Notes: a model not told the origin generated them from the letters alone. 64,000 nt of DNA from Pseudonocardia sp. EC080619-01 (GCF_001420995.1 NZ_CP012184.1:2588501-2652500); one strand, 5' to 3'; positions 51,766 to 61,044 are shown, counted from the stretch's first letter. Made by a program: numbers and translations.

Positions 51766-54700
51766 TTAGATCAGTCCCGGTGATCCGCTACAGACGCGGG
51801 CCGCGTTGTAAACGTTCAGTGTAGCCGATCCCCCTGCCCCAATTGCGACAAGAAGGTACACGGGCAGAACAGCCCCTCCGGTACCGATGACGGATCCAAT
51901 TGCAGCCAGAGTGATTAGCACCGCGTTGGCTGCACGCAGCGCGCACTGACTCGCATCAGGAGGTGCTAGTCCGCTGGGGTCGGAGAAGTTGCACGGATTG
52001 CTTCCAGCGAAGGAGTACACGGAGTGCTCGACGCTGTAGGGTCCGCCGATTCCGTTGCGATTGCTCTGTCCGTCGCCGCTGGCGCCGGGTGTGCCGATGG
52101 GGTCGGGTTGGGTGAAGCGTCCGAGGCGGGAGTCGTACCAGCGGTGTCCGAACTGGGTGTGGGCGGGCGAATTGACGAAGAATCCGCCCTGGAAGCCGAT
52201 GAAGTTGTCGGCCTGCGCGGAGTCGGCACCGGAGACACGCTCGTAGCTACCGAAGGGCTGGTAGCGGAACGATGCGGTGCGTGTCCCGTCGCCGCGGGTG
52301 TGCCCGGTGACCGAACCCTGGTGGTCGAGTTCGAAGTAGCGCAGGGACCGGTCGGGGTTGCGCTGCACGACCGGCGTCCCGGACGGGTCCCGGCTGACCG
52401 AGTGCCGCACACCGAGCAGGCCGGCCTTGGCTGTCATGCCCAACGCGGTCTGGGTGACGTCGTACCGCTGCCCCCGCCCACCACTCGCAGCACGGGAGGT
52501 GACCTGCTGGATCTGGGTGGTGTCGGCGGTGTCGTAGCTGACCTGGAAGTTCTGCTGCGTGGTGTCCTGACGCTGGATCTGCTGGTTGGTCGAGCTGTAC
52601 CCGGCGGTGCCGCCGAGGCCCTGGGTGATGTTGCCCTGCCCGTCGGAGGCGATGTTCGTGTTGCCGACGCGGGTGACCTGGTTGGCCGCGTTGTAGGTCA
52701 TCGCGGTGCCCTGGAAGTCGGTGATGTTCCCGGACTTGTCATAGGCGTAGCTGTAGGTCGCGCCACCACTGGTGGCGGCGCGCGTGAGCTGCCCGGCGCC
52801 GTCGTAGGTGTAGCGGGTGGTGGCACCGCCCGGTTCACCGACCGACTGGACCAGGTCGGTGTCGCCGCGGGAACCGCCGTAGTCGTACGAGCGGACCTCG
52901 TTGCCTCCGCGGGCGTAGTTGGTGATCCTTGTCAGGCGCTGGGACTTGTCGAACTCCCGCAGCGCGCCCTGGCCGTTGGGGTACTGGATGCGGGTCCGGT
53001 TGCCGTCGCGGTCGTAGGTGTAGCGGGTGACCCCGCCCGCGAGGTCGGTGAGCTCGGTGAGGTCGTTGGCCGGGTTGTAGCGGTAGCTGGTGGTGCCGCC
53101 GCCGTCGCGCAGTGAGGCGAGGTTGTTGTTCGCGTCGTAGGTGTAGACGACGGTGTCGGTGGCGACGATCCCTCCGCCGCGGCGTACATCGGTGAGCACC
53201 TGGTTGCGCGGGCTGTAGGTGAACTGCTTCGTCGTGGCGGCGAAGTAGTTAGCGATCTTGTTGCCGTTGGCGTCGAAGTCGGTCTGCTGGACGACCTTGT
53301 CCCCGGTGCCGGTCTGCTCGGAGAGCTGGACGACGCGGTCGGCGGCGTCGTAGGCGTACTCGATCGTCTTTCCGTTGCCGTCACGCACGGAGGTGATGCG
53401 GCTGCGGGAGTCGTAGGTGTAGCGGACCGGCTGCCGCCTGGCGGGCGGGGTGACGGTGGTCAGCCGGCCCTGGTCGTCGTAGGCGTAGGCGGTCTTCGAG
53501 CCGCGGCCGTCGGTGGAGTCCTTGACGGTGCCGTTGTCGTTGTAGGTCCGCTCGATGCCCTGGCCGGTGGCAGCGTTCTTGACCGTCAGCGGGTTGCCGG
53601 CGGCGTCGTAGGTCATCGTGGTCCGGCGGCCCTCGGAGTCGGTCACCGAGGTCGGCGCGTTCGGGTTCGCCCCGTCGGTGTAGCCGATGGCGTTGCGGGC
53701 TCCGGTGGGGAGCTGGGTACCGACGAGGTTGTTGTTCGGGTCGAACGAGGCGGTGGTGACGTTCCCCCCGACCGAGGTCGTGGTGTTGACGTCCGAGTTG
53801 GCGGTCCAGGTGTCGGACTGTTCCCGGCCCAGCGGGTCCTTGGCCTTGGTCTGCCGGCCCTCGTCGTCGAAGGTGTAGGTCGAGGTTCCCCCCAGCCGGG
53901 TTGGTCGACCTGGTCTCGGTGTCGGAGGTGTACTCGTAGGTGGTGACCGCGCGGTCGTCCTGCAGTACCCCGGTCTCGCGGGGCTCGTCGACGGCGACCA
54001 CGCGGCGCTGGTCGTCGTAGCGCAGGCGGTACTCGTTGCCGTTCGGGTCGGTGATCGTGGTCAGGTTCCCGGTGTCGTCGTAGCCGTAGGCCACGCGCTT
54101 GCCCGACGGATCCCGGAACCCGGTGTGCCGGCCTGCGAGGTCGTAGTCGTACGGGCCGTACTCGTAGCCGGTGGGGTCGGTCATCCTCGTGACCCGCCCG
54201 GCCACGTCGTAGGCGAACGTCGTCACCGCGCCGCGGGTGTCCTCGATCGAGGCCAGCGTGCCGGTGGGGTTGTAGCGGTAGCGGGTCGTGTTGTCGTTGC
54301 GGTCGACCTGGCTGGTGAAGAACCCGTTGTCGTCGAAGCGCCACCTCTCCTTCGACTTGTCGAACCTCAGCTCGTACCCGTCGTCGGTCCTGGTGAGCGT
54401 CGCGTTCGCGCCCGAAGGGCTCCTGAAGCCGTCGCCATCGCGGGTGTAGTCCTGCCGGTAGCCGGTCGGACCCTGCAGCACGACCTTGCCCGGGTCCGAC
54501 ACCTCCAGGCCGACGTCGCGGCCGGTGGTCATCGTCCAGCGCTGCCCGAAGCTGCCCCGATTGGTGGCCTGGTTGTTGTAGACGTGGTTGACCGCGGTGT
54601 TCAGTCCCGTCCCGGCGAAGGCGAGGTCCTTGTTGCGGACCACGAGGTTGCCGTTGGCCAGGTTGACCAGCACCTCCATCCGGTCGCCGAGCGCGCGCCG

Positions 54701-55120
54701 CTCCAGCGGGTAGAACGCCTGCGTGCCCAGGCCGGGCTTCTTCGTCTGGTCCGACGGGACGACCGGGACGTCGGTCGGCAGACCCTGGCTCGACCCGGCC
54801 GTCCACGGCGCGGGCGCGGCACCACCGATCAGCACCCGGTTGATCTCCGCCGGGGGCGTGAAGATGGCGGCCGGGTTCGGCGGCTTGAACCCCGCCGCGC
54901 CCGGTCCGGGTTCCTGCGCCGCGGCCTCGGGTACCGGCACCCCGGGGAGGGACACGAACCCGGAGAACAGCACCGCCGCAGCGGTCGTCACGACCGTCGC
55001 GCGTGCCGCCGCCCGCTTCCACGACCGCCGCGTCGCCCGCGACGAGCTGCCCGGATCCCCCCTCCCGGAACCGCAGGGCGACGGGGGCGATGTGGACATG
55101 GGTGTACCCGAAGCACTCAT
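51766..55120 (-). CDS. secreted RHS/YD-repeat protein, interrupted by a one-base frameshift
   Basis: About 1,117 residues if the shift at 53888-53893 is ignored. An Arg-rich signal sequence (VVTTAAAVLFSGFVSLPG then AAAQEPG) exports it. A DUF6531-like segment (NLANGNLVVRNKDL) and then some 25 YD repeats (YDAAGRVTRMTD style) form the RHS shell. The conserved C-terminal core (RWYDSRLGRFTQPDPIG, SNPCNFSDPSGL) ends in a variable tail of about 65 residues with long hydrophobic stretches (VLITLAAIGSVIGTGGAVL). Frames join as TNPAGG, then TSTYTFDDEG, after removing one G. RHS proteins deliver polymorphic toxins or act in contact behaviour. ATG 55120 has AAGGAAA about 9 bases upstream. Confidence 0.85.
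51971..52339 (-). repeat. direct repeat of the RHS core end (copy 1)
   Basis: The part of the intact RHS gene that is duplicated at 51148-51480. It spans YFELDHQG to DPSGL; beyond it the two copies share nothing obvious. Confidence 0.85.
53888..53893. other. C6 (G6 on the coding strand) homopolymer at the RHS frameshift
   Basis: On the minus strand GCTGGGGGGAACC moves the reading frame. With five G the protein reads continuously (NPAGG then TSTYTF). As given the first frame runs off into non-RHS sequence. It could be a slipped-strand phase switch, a fixed mutation or a sequencing error. Confidence 0.85.
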
Positions 55121-55481
55121 GGCAGGTATTTCCTTTCCGCAAGGAAAAATCGTCGGACGTGCATCGAGAAATGCACGGGAAGGCAGAACTAGTACGCGGC
55201 CGTCCGGCGGTACGCCAGCCCTGACAGGACGACAGGACAGTTCTTCACTCGCTTTTACCACTCGCTGCCGCTGGGTACATCGCATTTCCTTGCACAGCCC
55301 TGAAAGGAAAGGTGACCACACCGAGCGGCCGCGCCCGGTCACGGCCGGTCATTACCGCAGGCAGATGATCCGGACAGCAACCCGGAGACGTTGCGCCGCA
55401 ACAGGAAGTTCAGGTCGTCGGGTAGCGATCAAGACGTGACCGGCGCTAGGAAGTGCCCGACGGCCAGCGAAGGAGACGGGA
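55121..55481. promoter_or_regulatory. RHS promoter region with SD-sequestering hairpin and repeated motifs
   Basis: This 361-bp gap between divergent genes holds no gene. Just upstream of the RHS start, TTTCCTT (55129-55135) and AAGGAAA (55141-55147) form a 7-bp stem that contains the RHS Shine-Dalgarno. CGTGCAT-N6-ATGCACG (55158-55177) is a second inverted repeat. The TTTCCTT/AAGGAAA pair recurs at 55285-55291 and 55304-55310. A strong GGAGA for the rightward gene lies at its end. Confidence 0.5.
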
Positions 55482-55895
55482 ATGACGGAGCCGCACCGCG
55501 CCACCCCATGTGGATACCCGGGCTGCACCAGCCACGCCCGTCCCGGACCGGGACGCGGACGCCCGCCCGCCTACTGTGACGACCCCGGCCATACCCCGTT
55601 GCGCGCCCTGCGGAAGCGCCAACAGCTCCACGAACAGCACGAACGCGGCGCCGCCCGTCCCGGAGACGGGGAGCAGCTCCGCGCGGCGCAGGCCCTCAAC
55701 GCGACACTGGCGCGTCAACTCCAGCACGCCATCGCGGAACTCGAACGGGCTCGCGCCGAAGTGCGCGCCCTCCGGGACCGTATCGAGGCCGGAACATTTC
55801 GCAGCGGCATCCGACTCCCCGATCAACGCCGCGGGCCGACGTCACGATGGCACACTGCCGGCCGCGACAGCCGACGACCTGACGGTCGAGACTGA
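55482..55895 (+). CDS. zinc-binding/coiled-coil protein of unknown function
   Basis: 137 residues. A Cys/His cluster (CGYPGCTSHARPG, then PAYCDDPGHTP) near residues 10-37 looks like a small zinc finger; similar GRPPAYC segments occur in proteins of actinobacterial integrative elements. Residues about 43-103 form a predicted coiled coil (QQLHEQHERG, LNATLARQLQHAIAELERARAEVRAL in two parts). The Arg-rich tail is disordered. AGGAGA lies about 6 bases before the ATG. It is divergent from the RHS gene and could regulate it; unproven. Confidence 0.55.
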   Translation: MTEPHRATPCGYPGCTSHARPGPGRGRPPAYCDDPGHTPLRALRKRQQLHEQHERGAARPGDGEQLRAAQALNATLARQLQHAIAELERARAEVRALRDRIEAGTFRSGIRLPDQRRGPTSRWHTAGRDSRRPDGRD

Positions 55896-56065
55896 ACAAC
55901 GCGGACCACATCGCCACTCGATTCGTTTCACCACTTTCGCAATCAAATCGGAAAACTCTCCCCTGCGGGCCATCCCGGCATTTACTGTGCGATCTCCGAC
56001 CCGCTGGACGCCGATCGCGATTCCTGCCCTCGGAATCTCCGGACGGCACGACGAAGGAGTTCGAC

Positions 56066-57505
56066 GTGTCCCCGATCGCTCGGACAACCCATGGGGCCCC
56101 GCCGCCGACCGGGAAGCCCCACCGACCGGGCCGAGCGATCCGGGTCGCCGTCGCCGTGATCTCACCCGGACTGCTCGTCCTGCCCGCCGCATCAGCCGCG
56201 GGACCTTCCCCGGTCGCTCCTGCGGACCAGCAATCGGTCTCCGCGATCGCCGGACCCGCGGGGTCGAGCGGGGCCCCCTCGACCTCGGCGGCCGAGGTCG
56301 TCTCCTCGCGGTCGTCTCCGACCGCGGCCCGCGTGGCGGTGCCTGCGTCCATGACCACGGCGCTGCCCGGCCGGAGCGCGACGATCGCCGTCGAGGTGGC
56401 GATGGAGCAGATCGGACTGCCCTACGTCTGGGGCGGCAACGGCCCCGAGAACGGCCACCGTGGCTTCGACTGCTCCGGGCTGACCACCTTCGCCTACGGC
56501 AAGGCCGGCGTCGCACTGCCCCGCACCGCGCACACCCAGTTCCGCCGCGGCCCGCGCGTCCCCGCCGGTGCGCCACTCCGGCCCGGCGACCTCGTCTTCT
56601 ACGGGACCCTCGCCAAGGTCCGGCACGTCGGCATGTACATCGGCCAGGGACGCATGGTCAACGCTCCGACCTTCGGCAAGCCGGTCCGGACCGCCTGGTA
56701 CCGGTGGGACGGCGATGCGTACCTGGGCGCCACCCGCCCCGCGGCGGAGGACGGTGCCGCAGCCACTCCCGACCCTGCCGTGCCCGCCGTACCGGACCCC
56801 GCGATCCCCGACGACCCCGACTTCCGGGCGCCCGCCGCACCACCACTCGTGGCTCCGACGGCCCCACCAGCATCGCAGCCCGCGGAGGCCGGTTCGACAG
56901 CGTTCAGCGCGGCGGCAGCCCGACGACCGGCTCACGCCGCACCCGTCACACCGCGGCCGGTACCGGTAACACGAGCCGAAGGCGCGCGCCCGGCGGCGCC
57001 GGCACCGACGACGGGCCCTGCCCCGTCCGGACCGTCCCGCACTCCGCCACCGACGACGTCACCGGCGCCGACCGCGGAACCCGTACCTGCGGCCGCCCCG
57101 AGCACTGCACCCCCGACCACCGGGACGACGGGCTCACCCACGGCACCGGTGCCGGCTCCGCGCACCCTCGTGGACACCTCACGAACGGTCGGGCTCGTCG
57201 GAGCCACGACCCGGGCGGACGGGCTCCCGTCCGTGGACGACGGCTGGGTGCGCACCGACCGGTGGCTCGTGCGCCTCGCCGTCGATGTCGACACACCGGT
57301 CGGGGGTGTCCTCCACGTGGACTTCGCCGACGGGAACCGCGAGACGTTCACCGTCGCCGGCCGCACACGAGGCGCACCGGAGGATCTCGCCACCGTCGTC
57401 GGCGCACTGGCGATCGTGACCCCCGACGGCGACGGCACCTGGACCATCGTGTCCGCCCGCCGACCGGCGCCCGGGCCCGCAGCGACTGCGGGCCGGCCCC
57501 GCTAG
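56066..57505 (+). CDS. secreted NlpC/P60 endopeptidase with Pro/Ala-rich linker
   Basis: 479 residues. A signal peptide (AIRVAVAVISPGLLVLPAASA) is followed by a NlpC/P60 domain at about 110-225 with the catalytic Cys in GFDCSGLTT and His in VRHVGMYIG. A long Pro/Ala/Thr-rich linker (about 230-380) connects to a C-terminal domain of about 95 residues (WLVRLAVDVDTPVGGVLHVDF) that I do not recognise. The enzyme would cut peptidoglycan stem peptides outside the cell. The GTG start has GAAGGAG upstream. Its TAG and the stop of the convergent gene share the sequence CTAG. Confidence 0.85.
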   Translation: MSPIARTTHGAPPPTGKPHRPGRAIRVAVAVISPGLLVLPAASAAGPSPVAPADQQSVSAIAGPAGSSGAPSTSAAEVVSSRSSPTAARVAVPASMTTALPGRSATIAVEVAMEQIGLPYVWGGNGPENGHRGFDCSGLTTFAYGKAGVALPRTAHTQFRRGPRVPAGAPLRPGDLVFYGTLAKVRHVGMYIGQGRMVNAPTFGKPVRTAWYRWDGDAYLGATRPAAEDGAAATPDPAVPAVPDPAIPDDPDFRAPAAPPLVAPTAPPASQPAEAGSTAFSAAAARRPAHAAPVTPRPVPVTRAEGARPAAPAPTTGPAPSGPSRTPPPTTSPAPTAEPVPAAAPSTAPPTTGTTGSPTAPVPAPRTLVDTSRTVGLVGATTRADGLPSVDDGWVRTDRWLVRLAVDVDTPVGGVLHVDFADGNRETFTVAGRTRGAPEDLATVVGALAIVTPDGDGTWTIVSARRPAPGPAATAGRPR

Positions 57506-58440
57506 GCGACCGGCGCCGGCGTGCGCTCCGGCAGGCGCGACGGCGTCGTCCGCGCGGGGCCGGTCCGGCGGGTGGCCCACCAGACGACGGCGGTGAGCAC
57601 GACGACGGTGATCGTGGGGACGAGCTGGTAGGCGGTCCCCACGGTCTCCGAGCGGCCCTGCAGCGCCGCACCGAGGTCGATCCGCAGGTACGGCGCGGCG
57701 GCGAGGGACAGCGTGTTCAGGACGGCGTGGAGCATGACCGCGATCTCCAGACCCCCGGTACGCCAGGTGATGACGGCCAGCCCGCCGAACAGGACCAGGT
57801 ACCAGAGCACGAGGTACGCGTCGGTCGCCCCGTGCACCAGGGTGAACAGCACGCTGGACACGACGATCCCGAGGACCAGGCCGGCGCGCCGCCCCCGGGT
57901 CCAGCCGCCGACCACCCGGAGAAGCAGCCCGCGCACGCCGTACTCCTCCCCCGCCGCCTGCAACGGGGTGAGCAGCAGGGTGGCCAGCAGGATGGCGACG
58001 AGGTCGGTGTGCGACCAGGGGCTCTCCTCGACCGGCGTCGCGAAGCCCAGCAGGACGACGACCACCCAGACCGGCCCGAGCACGAGCAGCGCCCTACCGA
58101 ACAGGCCGAAGCGGAACCGTGAGGTCACCGAGTGCAGCGACGCCCCGGGCACGCCGTAGAGCAGGCGCTGGACGAGCATGCTCCAGGGGGCGAGCAGGTA
58201 GTCGGTGCCCCCGGCAGCGGGCGGGCTGTTCCCGAGCCGGACGTCGACGAGCGCGAGCCCCTGGCCGATGACCGTCGGGAACAGCACGAACCCGGCCGCC
58301 AGCAGGACGATCGCGAGGATCCCCCGCCCGACCCGCCGTCTCTCGCCGGCGAGCACCCGGTGGTACTCCACCCCGGCGGGCACCGCCGGGTCGTTCCTCG
58401 GCGCGCCGTCGTCCATCAGCCAGTTCGGTGCGGTCGTCAT
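57502..58440 (-). CDS. CPBP family intramembrane protease (CAAX-type)
   Basis: 312 residues with about eight transmembrane helices. The CPBP motifs are present: EEYGVRG (EExxxR), FTLVHGATD and LHAVLN (HxxxN). Family proteins are glutamate-dependent intramembrane proteases implicated in prenyl-protein processing or self-immunity to peptides. The N-terminal about 45 residues are soluble. The substrate is unknown. The start is ATG 58440. Confidence 0.85.
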   Translation of the reverse strand: MTTAPNWLMDDGAPRNDPAVPAGVEYHRVLAGERRRVGRGILAIVLLAAGFVLFPTVIGQGLALVDVRLGNSPPAAGGTDYLLAPWSMLVQRLLYGVPGASLHSVTSRFRFGLFGRALLVLGPVWVVVVLLGFATPVEESPWSHTDLVAILLATLLLTPLQAAGEEYGVRGLLLRVVGGWTRGRRAGLVLGIVVSSVLFTLVHGATDAYLVLWYLVLFGGLAVITWRTGGLEIAVMLHAVLNTLSLAAAPYLRIDLGAALQGRSETVGTAYQLVPTITVVVLTAVVWWATRRTGPARTTPSRLPERTPAPVA

Positions 58441-58478
58441 GTCCTGGTCCCCCTCGTCGTGGTGGTCCGGGCCGCGGC

Positions 58479-59033
58479 TCAGCTGACGGCCTGGACGACA
58501 CCGCCGACGACGAGGGCGGTGATGGTCGTCCACAGGACGATCGCGACCGCCTGCCAGACCAGGATCCGGGCCCGGCCCACACCGGACGCGGCGAGCATGG
58601 TGGCCGTGAAGTGGGTGGGCAGCAGCAGCGGGCCGAGCAGGCTCACGCCGGGGACGCCGTAGCGCTCGTAGGCGCGCTGGAACTTCGCCCGGCGCGCGGA
58701 CCCCCGGTCCCGGCCGTCGCCCGGGACCGCCGCGGGGTGCGGTGCGGCGCCGCCGACCGTGGCGCCCTGGCGGGCGCGCGCCGCCGTGCGGTGGCGGTTC
58801 ACCACGGCGTCCCGGGCGCCCGCACCGAGCAGCACCAGGGCGGCGACGACGACGAAGTTCCCGATCATCGCGGCGACCGCGGCGACGGCGGGGTGGATGC
58901 CGCCGAGGATGCCGATCGCGGCACCGCCCTCCCCCTCGACGAACGGGATGGCGCCGGCGAACGCCGCGATCAGCGGCTGCAGCGGCTCGGGCACCTGGCC
59001 CACGAGGTTCTGGAGGGTCTCGAAGAGGTTCAC
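58479..59033 (-). CDS. small multidrug export family membrane protein
   Basis: 184 residues. IAAFAGAIPFVEGEGGAAIGILGG at the N-terminus and GPLLLPTHFTATMLAASG near the end are signatures of the Sm_multidrug_ex (COG2426-like) family, with about four transmembrane helices. A charged loop of about 45 residues lies between helices 2 and 3. Transport function is by family name only. The GTG start has AGGAG about 9 bases upstream and it probably shares a transcript with the CPBP gene 38 bp on. Confidence 0.78.
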   Translation of the reverse strand: MNLFETLQNLVGQVPEPLQPLIAAFAGAIPFVEGEGGAAIGILGGIHPAVAAVAAMIGNFVVVAALVLLGAGARDAVVNRHRTAARARQGATVGGAAPHPAAVPGDGRDRGSARRAKFQRAYERYGVPGVSLLGPLLLPTHFTATMLAASGVGRARILVWQAVAIVLWTTITALVVGGVVQAVS

Positions 59034-59156
59034 GGCGGGCTCCTGTGCTGGGCGGCGGGGCGGTTCCCCGGCGCTGTGTCCAGTTCAGACGCCGGGCGCG
59101 CCCGCCAGAAGTGCCTGGCCGTCATCGGGATCCGGGAGCTTTCGCTGTCCGATCCG

Positions 59157-59180
59157 TGACATCTGTCATGGTCGTAGGCT
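59157..59180 (+). promoter_or_regulatory. leaderless promoter and palindrome for the two-component operon
   Basis: TAGGCT (59175-59180) ends six bases before the kinase ATG at 59187, fitting leaderless transcription. TGACA-TC-TGTCA (59157-59168), a perfect palindrome with a 2-bp spacer, sits just upstream and may be an autoregulatory operator. Confidence 0.5.
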
Positions 59181-59186
59181 GAGCGG

Positions 59187-60395
59187 ATGGAGCGGACGGC
59201 CGAGCGCGCCGCGTCGACGGCCGTCGACGCGCGTCGCGCCGTCCGGCTCAGCCGGGGCATCACCGTCACCTGGTGGTACATGGCCCTGGCGGTCGTCGTC
59301 TTCGAGCTGTTCGTCGTGGCCCTGTCGATCAACGCGCTCGCCGGGTCCGGCACCGGGCCGGTGCCGACCGGTGTGATCGCCGCGACCGGGGTGGTGTGGT
59401 TCCTGACGACGCTGCTCCCGCTGCACGACTACCGGCGCCGGTCCGACGCCGTGTCGCTGGTGGTCCGGCGCCGGCACCTCGCACCGCTGGTGACCGGTGC
59501 GGTCTTCGGGCTCGCGGCCGGAGTCGCCCTCGATCTCTGGGTGCTGGGCGCACTCCCGGTGCTGCAGGCCGCGGTGCTGCTGAACTGGCCGTCCGGGACA
59601 CGGGCCCGGCTGGTGCTGGCGGCGACCGCTCTGCTCGTGGCGCTGGCGGTGATCGACTCCCGGCTCACGCTCGCGGAGAACGGCGCTCCGAACTGGACCC
59701 AGCTGGTCTTCCTGTGCACCGTCCTCCCGGCGATCACCGTGTCGTCGCTGTGGTGGTGGGACGTCATCGAGGCACTGGACCGGGCACGGGTGTCGGAGGC
59801 GCGGCTCGCGGCGGCCCAGGAGCGGCTGCGGGTCGCGACGGACGTCCACGACCTGCAGGGACACCATCTCCAGGTCGTCGCTCTGCAGCTGGAGCTGGCC
59901 GAGCGGCTCCTGCCGGGCGACCCGGACGCCGGCATGGCGCAGCTGGCGGCGGCGCGGGTGAGCGTCGACGAGGCGCGGCAGGGCACCCGGGACCTGGCCA
60001 CCCGGTTCCGCTCCGTGCCGCTGGCCGACGAGCTCGCCAACGCGGTGGACCTGCTGCGCGCGGCGGGCACGAACGCCGTGGCCGAGGTGGATCCGGACGC
60101 GGCGGCGGCGCCGGCCGGGACCCTCGGCCCGGTGGTCCGCGAGACGACGACCAACGCGCTGCGCCACGGGGGCGGCGGCTGGGCCCGGCTGCGCCTGACC
60201 CGCACGGACGGCACCTGGCGCTACGAGATCTCCAACGACGTCACCGGCCGCCCGTCCGACGACACCGGCGGGTCCGGGCTGGACGGGATCGCGCGCCGGG
60301 CGGCGGAGGGGGGCGGTGACCTCGAGGTACGGCGGGACGACTCGGTGTTCACCGTCGTCGTCACCGTGCCCGCCGACGTACGGGAGGCCGGATGA
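59187..60395 (+). CDS. DesK/NarL-type sensor histidine kinase
   Basis: 402 residues. About six transmembrane helices fill residues 25-195. A HisKA_3 dimerisation domain follows with the phospho-accepting His in TDVHDLQGHHLQVV. A HATPase_c domain ends the protein (VRETTTNALRHG, GSGLDGIARRA). The membrane sensor is of the DesK kind, often detecting membrane or envelope state. Its stop overlaps the regulator ATG (ATGA). Confidence 0.88.
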   Translation: MERTAERAASTAVDARRAVRLSRGITVTWWYMALAVVVFELFVVALSINALAGSGTGPVPTGVIAATGVVWFLTTLLPLHDYRRRSDAVSLVVRRRHLAPLVTGAVFGLAAGVALDLWVLGALPVLQAAVLLNWPSGTRARLVLAATALLVALAVIDSRLTLAENGAPNWTQLVFLCTVLPAITVSSLWWWDVIEALDRARVSEARLAAAQERLRVATDVHDLQGHHLQVVALQLELAERLLPGDPDAGMAQLAAARVSVDEARQGTRDLATRFRSVPLADELANAVDLLRAAGTNAVAEVDPDAAAAPAGTLGPVVRETTTNALRHGGGGWARLRLTRTDGTWRYEISNDVTGRPSDDTGGSGLDGIARRAAEGGGDLEVRRDDSVFTVVVTVPADVREAG

Positions 60396-60994
60396 TCCGG
60401 GTACTGCTCGCCGACGACGAGGGGATGATCCGGTCCGCGCTGGCCGCGCTGCTGTGCCTGGAGCCGGACATCGACGTCGTGGCGGAGTGCCCCGACGGTG
60501 CGGAGGCCGTCACCGAGGCGCAGCGGCTGCGGCCGGACGTCTGTCTTCTCGACCTGGAGATGCCGCAGCTCGACGGCGTCGAGGTCACCGAGCGGCTGAC
60601 CCGCAGCACCGCCACCCGGTGCGTGATCGTCACGCGGCACGCGCGGCCGGGGGTACTGCGCCGGGCGCTGGCCTCGGGGGCGGCCGGGTTCCTGCCCAAG
60701 TCCCGCAGCGCCGACGAGGTCGCGGCCGTCATCCGGCGCGCGGCCGCCGGCGAGCGGTACGTCGATCCGGAGATCGCGGCCGACGCCCTCAGTGACGAAC
60801 GCTCCCCGCTGACCGACCGCGAGCTCGACGTCCTGCGGGCCGGACGGCGCGGGGAGTCGACCCAGCAGATCGCGCGCGCCCTGTCCCTGGCCCCGGGCAC
60901 GGTCCGGAACCACATCTCGGCGGGGCTGCGCAAGCTCGCCGTCGACACGCGTCAGCAGGCCGTCCTCGTCGCGGAGGAGCGGGGCTGGATCTGA
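60392..60994 (+). CDS. NarL/DesR-type response regulator
   Basis: 200 residues. The receiver domain has acidic DDE at 8-10, phospho-acceptor Asp54 in CLLDLEMP, Thr in VIVTRHA and Lys in GFLPKS. A LuxR-type helix-turn-helix follows (LTDRELDVLRAGRRGES, then IARALSLAPGTVRNHIS). It is the partner of the overlapping kinase gene. Target genes are unknown. A strong terminator follows. Confidence 0.92.
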   Translation: MIRVLLADDEGMIRSALAALLCLEPDIDVVAECPDGAEAVTEAQRLRPDVCLLDLEMPQLDGVEVTERLTRSTATRCVIVTRHARPGVLRRALASGAAGFLPKSRSADEVAAVIRRAAAGERYVDPEIAADALSDERSPLTDRELDVLRAGRRGESTQQIARALSLAPGTVRNHISAGLRKLAVDTRQQAVLVAEERGWI

Positions 60995-61016
60995 CCGCGG
61001 ACTCCCGAACGACGAC

Positions 61017-61044
61017 GAAGGCCCTCCTGGTCGGGAGGGCCTTC
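61017..61044 (+). terminator. hairpin terminator after the response regulator
   Basis: An 11-bp perfect stem, GAAGGCCCTCC / GGAGGGCCTTC, with a 6-base loop lies 22 bp past the regulator stop and 8 bp before the end of the tRNA-Arg gene, so it can serve both directions. Confidence 0.85.

Noticed and set aside
53888-53893. Programmed ribosomal frameshift in the RHS gene
   Set aside because: There is no downstream Shine-Dalgarno-like or structural signal that I can see. A slippery G6 alone is more simply a switch, mutation or sequencing error.
55482-55895. Transposase or integrase fragment
   Set aside because: No DDE, tyrosine-recombinase or serine-recombinase motif, and no inverted terminal repeats nearby.
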